From assembly GCA_949592205.1 (NCBI GenBank), contig CATIUR010000001.1:263722250-263786249 (forward strand): DNA of 64,000 nt, read 5' to 3'. Made by a program: the position numbers and the translations under genes. The notes under the pieces were generated by a model. The model worked only from the letters and a program-made list of their open reading frames with translations, was not told the origin of the DNA and did not search any database. This document shows, one piece after another, positions 36,734-47,576 of this stretch (the stretch's first letter is position 1; every line of letters starts with the position of its first letter). This stretch comes from Helichrysum umbraculigerum. Taxonomy: Eukaryota; Streptophyta; Magnoliopsida; Asterales; Asteraceae.

Positions 36734-37957
36734 GGATAAATGACAAAAATCGGCTATGTACTGTCAGAAATTGTTCCAAGTATGCAACCTATCCAATTTA
36801 TTGTCTATGTATGCAACAAACCGGATATTTTCGTGTTGGGATCATGACAAAGTTCAGTTTTACCTTTTAAAGTTTGGAAAAGCTGACTAAGCTTACATTT
36901 CAGCTGCCACGTCGATTTTCTCGCCACATTGGACGAACATGTGGCATCCACGTCAATAAAAAATTGACTAAAAGACCCTTTATCTTTATTTTTTTTAATC
37001 TATTTTCTAACACTTTTTTATGTGTTTGTTTTCTTTTCTATTGGACCCCACCTACCCGCTGGATCCCCTTCTTCTCCGATGCATCTGTTCCTTTTCACAA
37101 TCAAAAGTATCTATTTTCTTTATTTTGATTTCTACCATCCTAATTTGTAGATGTAAAAAAATTATACATGTCAAATACAATTTAACTAACAATAGTAAGT
37201 ATATATCTTCTATCTATTTAATATGCTTTTGTCAACCACCATTACATACGTCTTTAAAAAAAAAAAACACCATTACATACGTGGTGGATGAATTTTTTGA
37301 AGCGTAAACTTCCTTCTCACACTGGACATCACAAATCACATACTATTTAGCCGGAATCGTTGCAAGCTAGACTCTAGATCCCCGAGGTTTCACCAGATTC
37401 GTTAATTGATAAAGACGTTGACTTGTTCGCCGGAATCGTTACAAACTAATCGTCTAGTGAACTGATGGTGGCGCCACGGATTCCTAAAAACTCGCAGTCA
37501 CCGCCGCCATGGAACCCAAAGAAACCTGTCGTCGTTACCATCACGAAATCGTGTTTAGAGTTTGCAGATATGGTTTGAATCGAAAGTAGATATTCTGATT
37601 TTTGGTTTACATTTGAATCGAAACTGTTATGTTACGATTGCTTTGTTGATGTATAATTCTTGGTTGATCTGTACATTGTGTTGGTGGTGTTGTACTTTCA
37701 TGTATTTCAAAACGATAACAGAAAAATCATCATACAGAAATAAATAAATTATAAATTGGGAAAAAGCCACGTAAGTAATTCTATTAAATAAAAAATGCCA
37801 AATCATCGTTTTTACCGGTTCTTCAAGTAACCGGTTACCATCTTACTCACATCGGTACAAGTTTTACCAGTTCATTGCATACATAGACAATAAATTTGGT
37901 AGATTGCATACTTGGAATAATTTCTGACAGTACGTAGCCGATTTTTGTCATTTACCC
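36734..37957. mobile_element. Non-autonomous Mutator-like element
   Basis: A 1224-bp element with TIRs of about 85 bp. The left TIR starts GGATAAATGACAAAAATCGG and the right one, inverted, GGGTAAATGACAAAAATCGG; further matches include CTGTCAGAAATT and TTTATTGTCTATGTATGCAA. TTCTTTTTA stands on both sides (36725-36733 and 37958-37966), a 9-bp duplication. No transposase. The interior at 37320-37565 is GC-richer and gene-like (see findings), so it may be a Pack-MULE. Confidence 0.85.
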
Positions 37958-37974
37958 TTCTTTTTATCAATATT

Positions 37975-39888
37975 TGTAACATCCTCTCTTTTAGTCCGGT
38001 AATTTCTAATTTTAAATTGATATATTTAATCGTATTAGAAATTATTTGATATTATTTGTTTATTTGCGAAACTTATTTAAATAAGCCTCAGGACTTATTG
38101 TGCTTAGTAAATTATTGTTTGTTTTAATTTACTATAGTTGACGGTGCAATAAAAGAAGTTTCTCGCAAATGGTTTTTAGGTTCCAGGCAATAGATTAAAG
38201 AGGGGAATAGTTTTAAGTGGATGCGGGTCGGTGTAAAAACTTAACCGCCTTAAATATTTCCTTTTCAGGAAAGTTTATCACTTTCCATTTTTAGAAACTT
38301 TGAAACAAAACCTCTAAAACCCTAAAAACCTCCAAATCACTTAGAACTATTGAATCAAATTCAATAATTGTGATCTTGAACTGATTGTGAGTTGGCGATA
38401 ACATCATCATCATCATCTTTACTTTGAAACTTCCTTAATTTGGTAAGTTTTGAGTTAATTAGTTTATGGTTTGAGTGAATACATGTGTTTGATGATTTTG
38501 ATGTTATGATATGTTATAACATGTTTAAATGATGCTATATGAGTGAATATATGTTGCTGAAATCGTGGTTGTGGTTGGTTGGTTTGGTTTTAAGTTTTTG
38601 AAGAATCTGCCATGGCTGCCCAGGGTTTCCCCTGTACGTCGGTTGAAGCCGGCGGCTGGTACCCTGAAGCCGGCGGCTTCGTTGTGTAGAAAAGAAACCG
38701 GTGGGTGAACTACCCAAGCCGGCGGCTTGACAGCCATAGCCGGCTGGTTGAATGGTTAACCGGCGGCCTCTAAAAGCTTTAAAACGCAATTAAGTTCTGT
38801 TACCACCAAAATTAAATTACCCGGTGGTTGTAAGGTGGGACCCGTCGGGTGGGGACCGGAAGCCGGCGGCTTCCATAGTAAAACCGGCGGCTTGGGGTGT
38901 GTTTCAGCAAAAGTTTTGTTTAACTTTTAAGACTTGTTCTAACTTATTGTTTGCAATGTAAATTGTACTTATTAGCATAATAATACATGATAGTTGTTGT
39001 ATTTAGGAACTTATGATATTTGTAATGTTAATTGAGTTAAGTTCCTAATGATTTAAATTGGTCTAATTCAAGTGTTACGATCTTGATTTCTAACTTCTAC
39101 CTGATTGTTGATTCTCAGATAAGCAAAGAGCTCAGCGAGATAAGACAGCTGAGTAAGTGAGACGAGATAATCAGGTGAGTGGATTTGAGACTCACAGTTT
39201 GATTTGGTTATGTCAGTTTGCTTTCAATCAGTGATTATAGGATTACTATTGATAGCATGTTAACCTTGAAATGAGATGTCATTTGATTGGTTGCTTGTTG
39301 TACATTGACTTGTAATGTATAATCCAGAGGTCAACTAGATTGTCATTTGGACTTGATTGCTAATGTTGGTCAACACAGGGTTGCGTACATGTGTTGATGG
39401 AGATTAGCATTGGGTTAGCGGTTACTCGCTGTTTTGGCCGACAGTGGGGTTTAAGTGTTCTGATGAGGCCACCCGGAACAGGGTCTCTAGGAGCCACCGT
39501 TCCTCTTGACGATATTTGTTGCATTATTGATTGTGAACAGATTGCTAGCTAAATTGAATTGTAGTCGATTATTCATTCACTTAGCTTCGTGCTAATCCCT
39601 CAATTTACTTCCTGCAGGTTATGTTTAATTATGTGGGTAGCCAGGAAGGGACGTTTTGATACTGGGAATGTTTGAAACTTGCAACTCTGATCCAGTTTGT
39701 AATAAATAACGTTTTATAGTATATAATGCCCCGAGTTTGTAAACATGTTAACTATGTTTGTTAGTAGTTAAACATATTGTATAAAGGGTTGCGAAAATTT
39801 CTAGTAGGTTTTAATAGAATATGTAATTCAAGTAGTCGCTTCCGCCAAACTTAATATTATATTGTTGTATTAAATGAGGGGCGTTATA
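37975..39888 (+). repeat. 5' LTR of the Tekay-type element
   Basis: 1914 bp, starting TGTAACATCC and ending GGGGCGTTATA. It differs from the 3' LTR at four sites that I could find (38601, 38702, 38845, 39346). At 38640-38895 it carries seven variants of the palindrome AAGCCGGCGGCTT, a CpG-rich patch in AT-rich DNA. Confidence 0.95.
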
Positions 39889-39891
39889 AGT

Positions 39892-39903
39892 TGGTATCAG
39901 AGC
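39892..39903 (+). promoter_or_regulatory. Primer-binding site for initiator tRNA-Met
   Basis: TGGTATCAGAGC, three bases after the 5' LTR, complementary to the 3' end of plant initiator tRNA-Met, the usual primer for reverse transcription in this group. Confidence 0.9.
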
Positions 39904-40049
39904 AATAGTTTGGGGCAATTGAATATGATTGTATGTTCAATCCTAAACTTTGATTGTGTTGTGTCAAACATTCTTGGAAATGGGATTATGTACTGAATAT
40001 GAAGCTGTTAGTAGAATAGGTGCTAACGACTAATGGTTTGTAAGCTGTT

Positions 40050-43000
40050 GTGGTGTTTACAGATATGGCGGATAACGAGCAACTACCTGTTAACCCTAAT
40101 AATGCCTCAAGGCCTGAAGTTGCTGCTGAGACTCATGATGACCGTAATGAACATGCTGGTACTTCTTTCTATGCTAGAGAGGAGGCAGAAAGGGATCAGT
40201 ATTTGCTTCATTTGGAAGAGGAAAACCAAGCGCTTAGAATGTATAAACAACAAAAAGAGGCTGAATCTTCTCATCCTGTGTTTGGTACAATTTCACCGCC
40301 AAAGCAAAAGGTGTGTTCTTTTAAAACCTTTATGAGCAGTAATCCATCTGTGTATTCGGGTAGTACGAATCCTTCTGTGACTCTAGATTGGTTGAGAGAT
40401 GTTGAAAAGAAATTTGAAGTCTGTCAATGTGAGGAAGAACTGAAAGTTCCTTATGCAACTCAACTTTTAAAAGGAGCAGCTATGAATTGGTGGGACTCGA
40501 TCACTTCTGTATTATCTTCTTTTCAGAAAGCATCTATCCGATGGTCTGATTTTCGTAATGAAGTTTGTAAGCAGTATTGTTCAAACTATGATATAGCTCG
40601 GATTAGAAAAGAGTTTATGGATTTACAATTAACTGATAACATGTCAATGGATGATTTGATAAATCAGTTCACAGAGAAACTCAGGTTTGTTCAGCAGTGG
40701 GTTCCTGATGAGAGAACTCAGATAGAACAGTTTGTGGGTACTTTACCTAATCATTATCGAACTTCAGTGAGATTAGCGAGCTCTCTTCCTCAAGCTTTCA
40801 TGTTAGCTCGATCTGTTGACAGTGATTTGAAACCTCAACAAGTACCAAGTAAAGAAATGGTTTCTCAGAAATCTAAGAGTGAATCTTCTGGTAAAGGTAA
40901 GCAACGGTGGCAAGGAAATCAGCAGGGTAAGAAACAAGAAAGTCGTGGTGGTACTTCTAATCGTCCCAATTGGTGTATTAAGTGTAGAGCTAGACATTTT
41001 GGGCCGTGTACTGTGCAAACCACTAGATGTGTAAAATGTGGTGTGATTGGGCATGAAGCCAAAGATTGTGTTTTTCCTACTTATGTGTGCTGGAATTGCC
41101 ATAAGGAAGGTCATCGTGCAAATCAGTGTTCTGAGGCTAAGAGACAGGGTTCAGGGACAGTTGTTGGTTCATCAGCTTCTTCAGGTCAGAAGCGGAAGAC
41201 TCCACCATCTGCAGTTAGTAGGGCTTTTCAAATGACAGTGGATGAAGCTGTCCATACAGATGACGTGATCACGGGTACTTTTCTTGTAAATTCTGTACCA
41301 GCTCGTGTTTTGTTTGATTCTGGTGCAAATTGTTCTTTTGTATCCATGTACTTCTGTGATAAGTTGAAAATGATGCCTACTGTGATAACAAACCCAGTTG
41401 AAGTAGAAATAGCTAGTGGCAAATCGGTTCCTGTTACCACCTCGGTAATTGGAGCTAGTATTATAATAGATAGCCAGACTTTCCCAATTTCCTTTCTGTT
41501 GATGCCAATTGCTAGTTTTGATGTGATTATTGGTATGGATTGGTTAAGTCAGTATAAAGCAAGCATAGATTGCCACAATAAGCTGATTAGAATTCCAATC
41601 TCTGAAAAGTCATATGTCGTGGCTCGAGGAGAACGGGATAATGTTTGTATACCTTTGATTAGTATGATGAAAGCTAGGAAATCTTTGTCCAAGGGCTGTG
41701 AATTGTATCTAGCTTATGTGATTGATGCTAAGTTAGAAAAGAAGTCCCTTTCTGATGTACCGGTTGTTTCTGAGTATTCGGAAGTATTCCCTGATGAATT
41801 ATCTGGTCTACCACCGGTTAGGGAAGTTGAATACCAGATTGATCTTGTTCCTGGCTCTTCACCTATTGCCAAAGCCCCTTATAGATTAGCTCCATCTGAG
41901 ATACGTGAAATGATGAATCAGATACAGGAGTTGTTAGATAAAGGGTTTATTCGGCCTAGTTCTTCTCCCTGGGGTGCACCAGTTCTGTTTGTGAAAAAGA
42001 AAGATGGGTCTTTTCGAATGTGCATTGATTACAGGGAATTGAATAAACGGACTGTAAAGAATAAGTATCCTTTGCCCAGAATAGATGATTTGTTTGATCA
42101 GTTGCAAGGATCTTCGTTTTATTCAAAGATTGATTTGAGGTCAGGTTATCATCAAGTTCGTGTTCGTGATTGTGATATTCCTAAAACTGCATTTCGTACC
42201 AGGTATGGTCATTTTGAATTCCTGGTTATGCCTTTTGGTTTGACAAATGCTCCCGCAGTTTTTATGGATTTGATGAACCGTGTATGTCGACCTTTTCTTG
42301 ATAAATTTGTGATTGTGTTTATCGATGATATCTTGGTATATTCTAAATCCGAATCAGAACACGGAATGCATTTGAGGTTAGTATTGGAAACCCTGAAAAG
42401 AGAACACTTGTATGCAAAGTTTTCTAAATGTGAATTCTGGATTCGGGAGGTACAATTTTTGGGTCATATAATTTGTAATGATGGTGTTAAGGTTGATCCT
42501 TCCAAAATTGAAGCTGTTATGAATTGGAAAGCTCCAAAGTCTGCTTCAGAAATAAAGAGTTTTCTTGGATTGGCGGGTTATTACCGGAAGTTTATTAAAG
42601 ATTTTTCTAAAATTGCCGGTTCTTTAACAAAGTTGACCCGTAAAGATGTAAAGTTTGTGTGGACTGAACAGCAGGAAACAGCTTTTCAGACTTTGAAACA
42701 GTTGTTATGTCAGGCTCCTGTGTTAGCATTGCCAGATGGGTCCGATGATTTTATTGTTTATTGTGATGCATCGATTGCTGGTTTGGGTTGTGTTTTGATG
42801 CAACGAGATCGTGTGATTGCTTATGCTTCTCGTCAGCTTAAACCTCATGAAAGAAATTATCCTACCCATGATTTAGAGCTTGCAGCTGTTGTGTTTGCTT
42901 TGAAAATCTGGAGGCATTACTTGTATGGTACCAAATGTGTTATTTGTACAGATCACAAGAGTCTTCAGTATATATTTTCCCAGCAAGAGCTGAATATGCG

Positions 43001-44606
43001 TCAGAGACGATGGTTGGAGTTAATCAAAGACTATGATTGTGAGATTAAATATCATCCAGGGAAAGCCAATGTGGTTGCTGATGCTTTAAGCCGCAAGGTA
43101 ACTTCTGATCGAGTTTATGTTATGCGTTTAGAAGTTTCTTCTGATTTGGTGGCTCAGATAAAAGCTGCACAGTTAGAGGCGTTGTTAGATCATAATTTGA
43201 AATCTGAGATTATGTTAAATCGAAAGGAATTGTTAGTAGATGATTCGAGGGGATTAAAAACCTTTCAGTCTCGTGTTTGGATTCCTTTGTTTGGCGATCT
43301 TCGGAATGTTATTTTGAATGAAGCCCACAAGTCCAGATTGTCTGTTCATCCTGGAAGCACCAAAATGTATAATGACTTGAAACCTTTGTATTGGTGGCCT
43401 ACAATGAAAATGGAGGTAGCAAGGTTTGTTAGTTCTTGTCATATTTGTTCTCAAGTTAAAGCTGAACACCAAAAGCCGTATGGTTCGTTGAAACAGCTTG
43501 AGATTCCAGAATGGAAGTGGGAACATTTGACCATGGATTTTGTTACAAAGTTGCCTAGAACTGCTCGTGGTAATGACATGGTTTGGGTCATTGTTGATCG
43601 ATTGACCAAGAGTGCTCATTTTCTAGCTACTAATGAGACTGCTTCTTTGACTAAACTTGCACAATTGTATATGAATGAGATTGTTACTCGGCATGGTATT
43701 CCATTATCTATTGTATCTGATAGAGATCCGAGGTTTGTATCTCAATTTTGGCAAAGTTTGCAGCGTGAGTTGGGCACCAGAGTGAATCTTAGCACAGCTT
43801 ATCATCCTCAAACAGATGGTCAGTCAGAACGTACGATTCAGACGTTGGAGGATATGTTGAGGGCTTGTATTTTAGAGTATGGTGGTTCTTGGGATTCTCA
43901 TTTGCCATTGGTTGAGTTTGCTTATAATAACTCTTATCATTCTAGTATTGGCATGCCTCCATATGAAATGCTTTATGGACGTCGTTGTAGAACTCCAACT
44001 TGTTGGTTAGAGGCAGGTGAGAAACAGTTTGCAGGTCCAGATATTGTTCAAATGACAGCTGATAAAGTTGCAGTGGCTCGTGAAAGGTTGAAAGCTGCAC
44101 GTGATAGACAGAAACAATATGCTGATCCTAAACGTCGACCAGTTACTTTTGTTGAAGGTGAACTTGTTTACTTGAAAGTTTCGCCTTGGAAAGGGGTAAT
44201 TCGGTTTGGGAAACGTGGAAAATTGGCTCCTCGGTATATTGGACCGTTTAGAATTCGTCAGATTGTTAACGATCAGTCTGTTACATTGGATCTTCCTCCA
44301 GAGCTTGCTGGTATTCATGATACCTTTAACATTTGTTATTTGAGAAAATGTAACGTTGAAGACCAGTCTCAGATTCTTCCTTTGAAAGATTTGAAAGTTG
44401 ATCAGAGTCAGAAGTTAGTTGAAGAACCAGTTGAACTACTTGACAGAAAAGTTACCAAACTTAGGAAGAAACAGATTCCCATGGTGTTAGTAAAATGGAA
44501 ACATAGTTTAGGTGAAAACCTAACGTGGGAAACAGAAGATATTATGAGATCCAGATATCCTGGATTGTTTGATCGTGATGAGATTTCGGGGACGAAATCT
44601 TTTTAA
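40050..44606 (+). CDS. Gag-pol polyprotein of the Tekay-type chromovirus
   Basis: One uninterrupted frame of 1518 codons; a start at 40065 (MADNEQLPV) is equally possible. Gag comes first, with three zinc knuckles at about residues 309-361 (CVKCGVIGHEAKDC, CWNCHKEGHRANQC and an atypical CIKCRARHFGPC). The aspartic protease has DSGA at about 424. Reverse transcriptase has YRELN near 660 and FIDDILVYS near 757. RNase H begins at YCDAS near 904. Integrase has the HHCC finger (HICSQVKAEH region, about 1100-1150), catalytic Asp near 1162 and 1224 (VSDRDPRF) and Glu near 1260 (SERTIQTLEDML). A chromodomain closes the protein at about 1465-1511 (VLVKWKHSLGENLTWETEDI). All key residues are present and there is no stop or frameshift. 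The stop codon lies 12 bp before the 3' LTR. Confidence 0.96.
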   Translation: MVFTDMADNEQLPVNPNNASRPEVAAETHDDRNEHAGTSFYAREEAERDQYLLHLEEENQALRMYKQQKEAESSHPVFGTISPPKQKVCSFKTFMSSNPSVYSGSTNPSVTLDWLRDVEKKFEVCQCEEELKVPYATQLLKGAAMNWWDSITSVLSSFQKASIRWSDFRNEVCKQYCSNYDIARIRKEFMDLQLTDNMSMDDLINQFTEKLRFVQQWVPDERTQIEQFVGTLPNHYRTSVRLASSLPQAFMLARSVDSDLKPQQVPSKEMVSQKSKSESSGKGKQRWQGNQQGKKQESRGGTSNRPNWCIKCRARHFGPCTVQTTRCVKCGVIGHEAKDCVFPTYVCWNCHKEGHRANQCSEAKRQGSGTVVGSSASSGQKRKTPPSAVSRAFQMTVDEAVHTDDVITGTFLVNSVPARVLFDSGANCSFVSMYFCDKLKMMPTVITNPVEVEIASGKSVPVTTSVIGASIIIDSQTFPISFLLMPIASFDVIIGMDWLSQYKASIDCHNKLIRIPISEKSYVVARGERDNVCIPLISMMKARKSLSKGCELYLAYVIDAKLEKKSLSDVPVVSEYSEVFPDELSGLPPVREVEYQIDLVPGSSPIAKAPYRLAPSEIREMMNQIQELLDKGFIRPSSSPWGAPVLFVKKKDGSFRMCIDYRELNKRTVKNKYPLPRIDDLFDQLQGSSFYSKIDLRSGYHQVRVRDCDIPKTAFRTRYGHFEFLVMPFGLTNAPAVFMDLMNRVCRPFLDKFVIVFIDDILVYSKSESEHGMHLRLVLETLKREHLYAKFSKCEFWIREVQFLGHIICNDGVKVDPSKIEAVMNWKAPKSASEIKSFLGLAGYYRKFIKDFSKIAGSLTKLTRKDVKFVWTEQQETAFQTLKQLLCQAPVLALPDGSDDFIVYCDASIAGLGCVLMQRDRVIAYASRQLKPHERNYPTHDLELAAVVFALKIWRHYLYGTKCVICTDHKSLQYIFSQQELNMRQRRWLELIKDYDCEIKYHPGKANVVADALSRKVTSDRVYVMRLEVSSDLVAQIKAAQLEALLDHNLKSEIMLNRKELLVDDSRGLKTFQSRVWIPLFGDLRNVILNEAHKSRLSVHPGSTKMYNDLKPLYWWPTMKMEVARFVSSCHICSQVKAEHQKPYGSLKQLEIPEWKWEHLTMDFVTKLPRTARGNDMVWVIVDRLTKSAHFLATNETASLTKLAQLYMNEIVTRHGIPLSIVSDRDPRFVSQFWQSLQRELGTRVNLSTAYHPQTDGQSERTIQTLEDMLRACILEYGGSWDSHLPLVEFAYNNSYHSSIGMPPYEMLYGRRCRTPTCWLEAGEKQFAGPDIVQMTADKVAVARERLKAARDRQKQYADPKRRPVTFVEGELVYLKVSPWKGVIRFGKRGKLAPRYIGPFRIRQIVNDQSVTLDLPPELAGIHDTFNICYLRKCNVEDQSQILPLKDLKVDQSQKLVEEPVELLDRKVTKLRKKQIPMVLVKWKHSLGENLTWETEDIMRSRYPGLFDRDEISGTKSF

Positions 44607-44618
44607 GGGGGGGAGAGT
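44605..44618 (+). promoter_or_regulatory. Polypurine tract
   Basis: AAGGGGGGGAGAGT directly before the 3' LTR; primes plus-strand DNA synthesis. Confidence 0.85.
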
Positions 44619-46532
44619 TGTAACATCCTCTCTTTTAGTCCGGTAATTTCTAATTTTAAATTGATATATTTAATCGTATTAGAAATTATTTGATATTATT
44701 TGTTTATTTGCGAAACTTATTTAAATAAGCCTCAGGACTTATTGTGCTTAGTAAATTATTGTTTGTTTTAATTTACTATAGTTGACGGTGCAATAAAAGA
44801 AGTTTCTCGCAAATGGTTTTTAGGTTCCAGGCAATAGATTAAAGAGGGGAATAGTTTTAAGTGGATGCGGGTCGGTGTAAAAACTTAACCGCCTTAAATA
44901 TTTCCTTTTCAGGAAAGTTTATCACTTTCCATTTTTAGAAACTTTGAAACAAAACCTCTAAAACCCTAAAAACCTCCAAATCACTTAGAACTATTGAATC
45001 AAATTCAATAATTGTGATCTTGAACTGATTGTGAGTTGGCGATAACATCATCATCATCATCTTTACTTTGAAACTTCCTTAATTTGGTAAGTTTTGAGTT
45101 AATTAGTTTATGGTTTGAGTGAATACATGTGTTTGATGATTTTGATGTTATGATATGTTATAACATGTTTAAATGATGCTATATGAGTGAATATATGTTG
45201 CTGAAATCGTGGTTGTGGTTGGTTGGTTTGGTTTTAAGTTTTTGCAGAATCTGCCATGGCTGCCCAGGGTTTCCCCTGTACGTCGGTTGAAGCCGGCGGC
45301 TGGTACCCTGAAGCCGGCGGCTTCGTTGTGTAGAAAAGAAACCGGCGGGTGAACTACCCAAGCCGGCGGCTTGACAGCCATAGCCGGCTGGTTGAATGGT
45401 TAACCGGCGGCCTCTAAAAGCTTTAAAACGCAATTAAGTTCTGTTACCACCAAAATTAAATTACCCGGTGGTTGTAAGGTGGGACCCGGCGGGTGGGGAC
45501 CGGAAGCCGGCGGCTTCCATAGTAAAACCGGCGGCTTGGGGTGTGTTTCAGCAAAAGTTTTGTTTAACTTTTAAGACTTGTTCTAACTTATTGTTTGCAA
45601 TGTAAATTGTACTTATTAGCATAATAATACATGATAGTTGTTGTATTTAGGAACTTATGATATTTGTAATGTTAATTGAGTTAAGTTCCTAATGATTTAA
45701 ATTGGTCTAATTCAAGTGTTACGATCTTGATTTCTAACTTCTACCTGATTGTTGATTCTCAGATAAGCAAAGAGCTCAGCGAGATAAGACAGCTGAGTAA
45801 GTGAGACGAGATAATCAGGTGAGTGGATTTGAGACTCACAGTTTGATTTGGTTATGTCAGTTTGCTTTCAATCAGTGATTATAGGATTACTATTGATAGC
45901 ATGTTAACCTTGAAATGAGATGTCATTTGATTGGTTGCTTGTTGTACATTGACTTGTAATGTATAATCCAGAGGTCAACTAGATTGTCAGTTGGACTTGA
46001 TTGCTAATGTTGGTCAACACAGGGTTGCGTACATGTGTTGATGGAGATTAGCATTGGGTTAGCGGTTACTCGCTGTTTTGGCCGACAGTGGGGTTTAAGT
46101 GTTCTGATGAGGCCACCCGGAACAGGGTCTCTAGGAGCCACCGTTCCTCTTGACGATATTTGTTGCATTATTGATTGTGAACAGATTGCTAGCTAAATTG
46201 AATTGTAGTCGATTATTCATTCACTTAGCTTCGTGCTAATCCCTCAATTTACTTCCTGCAGGTTATGTTTAATTATGTGGGTAGCCAGGAAGGGACGTTT
46301 TGATACTGGGAATGTTTGAAACTTGCAACTCTGATCCAGTTTGTAATAAATAACGTTTTATAGTATATAATGCCCCGAGTTTGTAAACATGTTAACTATG
46401 TTTGTTAGTAGTTAAACATATTGTATAAAGGGTTGCGAAAATTTCTAGTAGGTTTTAATAGAATATGTAATTCAAGTAGTCGCTTCCGCCAAACTTAATA
46501 TTATATTGTTGTATTAAATGAGGGGCGTTATA
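44619..46532 (+). repeat. 3' LTR of the Tekay-type element
   Basis: 1914 bp, the same length as the 5' LTR, with four substitutions between them by eye. Confidence 0.95.
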
Positions 46533-46852
46533 ATATTATACAATGTAGTTATTTATATCTGTAAAAACTACTAGGATACTAGCAATCGAACGATAATACG
46601 AACGATTACTCGTATTATGTAACTAAAATGTTAGTTAAACATATTTTTTTATTGAAAATTAAATAAAAGGAGAATTGGTTCAAACCGTTAAACCGGATGA
46701 ACCAAACCGTTTCAGCTGCTTTAATTGGTTTGGTTTAACACGCTAAATTGGAAGGTATGGTTTGAAAAAATGTCAAGCCGTATTTACCGGTTTGGTTGAA
46801 ATTTAATCATCAAACCGTCCAAACTGGACGATGAACATCCCTACATTTTACT

Positions 46853-47260
46853 ACTAATAATAATAGAATAGGAGGTATCTTAAAAGTCCTTTTATGTTCT
46901 GATGTCATCCATGGACTAATTTAACGATAGACAACTACACTAAATATCTCATTATCTTCAACTATAAATTAATCTTCATTCTTTTTTTTTTTAATTGAAA
47001 AGGGTTTATTTATTTTTTTTTAAAAATGATCATAAACAGCTACTTATTTAATAAATTTATTATTATTATTTTATTTACATATAGCCGTTAGTAAAAAGAA
47101 AAATGAAAGGGGTGGAGCGCCGTTTTGAACCGAACGGCAAACCGGAACGTCGTAGGAACGCCTTTCCGGTGCAGCAGAACGCCATTCATTAACGTTTGCA
47201 ACCAATAATCTTGACAAAACACTTCCCATACCGTGTACTCTTGTGCCTAAATTCTTGGCA
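46853..47260. other. AT-rich DNA upstream of the RRM gene
   Basis: Holds a short GC-richer patch (47105-47170) of GAACCGAACGGC / GCCGTTTTG-type words, possibly an old MITE remnant. No gene seen. Confidence 0.4.
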
Positions 47261-47576
47261 ATAAAACAAAAACAACTCAATAAGTACAACTGAGTGAAAG
47301 AGTGTATGTATGGATGTTGTATACATGGTTTGCTTACTTTGCTACAAGGCAAGTAAGCATTCGTCAGCCCCATAATCTCTTTCAAATCAATCCATCTTAA
47401 TACATACACATTAATTGCAAACTCATCATTACCCCCACCCCCTCTTCTTCCCACCATTATCACATTTCACCCCTTCAACTCTATCTCATTTTTCCTTCCC
47501 ATACATCTCCATCTCTTCATTTTCTCCTCCTATTACCAGAAAAAAAAAAAAAAAAACAACGACGACTAGCTAGTAA
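47261..47576 (+). promoter_or_regulatory. Promoter-proximal and leader region of the RRM gene
   Basis: Duplicated at 35909-36137 (up to about 47486). It ends in C/T-rich sequence and an A-run (47538-47556) just before the ATG. No clear TATA box. Conservation of both copies in otherwise decaying DNA suggests a recent duplication. Confidence 0.5.

Larger units (their letters stand above)
37975..46532 (+). mobile_element. Complete Ty3/gypsy chromovirus retrotransposon (Tekay type)
   Basis: An 8558-bp full-length element: 5' LTR 37975-39888, primer-binding site, one gag-pol frame, polypurine tract, 3' LTR 44619-46532. ATATT flanks it (37970-37974 and 46533-46537). Protease, RT, RNase H, integrase order and a C-terminal chromodomain place it among chromoviruses; LTR size and chromodomain resemble the Tekay/Del lineage. 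It sits three bases from the right duplication of the Mutator-like element. It appears complete and potentially active. Confidence 0.95.
36329..46843. mobile_element. TIR element split by two later insertions
   Basis: Left end TAGGATGCTCATGG; right end, inverted, TAGGGATGTTCATCG. CATTTTACT occurs on both sides (36320-36328 and 46844-46852), a 9-bp duplication. The interior on both sides is rich in AAACCG/CGGTTTGG words. Without the inserted elements it would be about 700 bp. The 9-bp duplication suggests Mutator-type, although TAGGG(A/T)TGT ends also occur in hAT elements; the superfamily is therefore open. Confidence 0.65.

Noticed and set aside
38525..38789. 70- and 84-codon minus-strand frames, repeated at 45169-45433
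   Set aside because: They are identical because they lie in the two LTRs; the frames come from the CpG palindromes and have no family resemblance.
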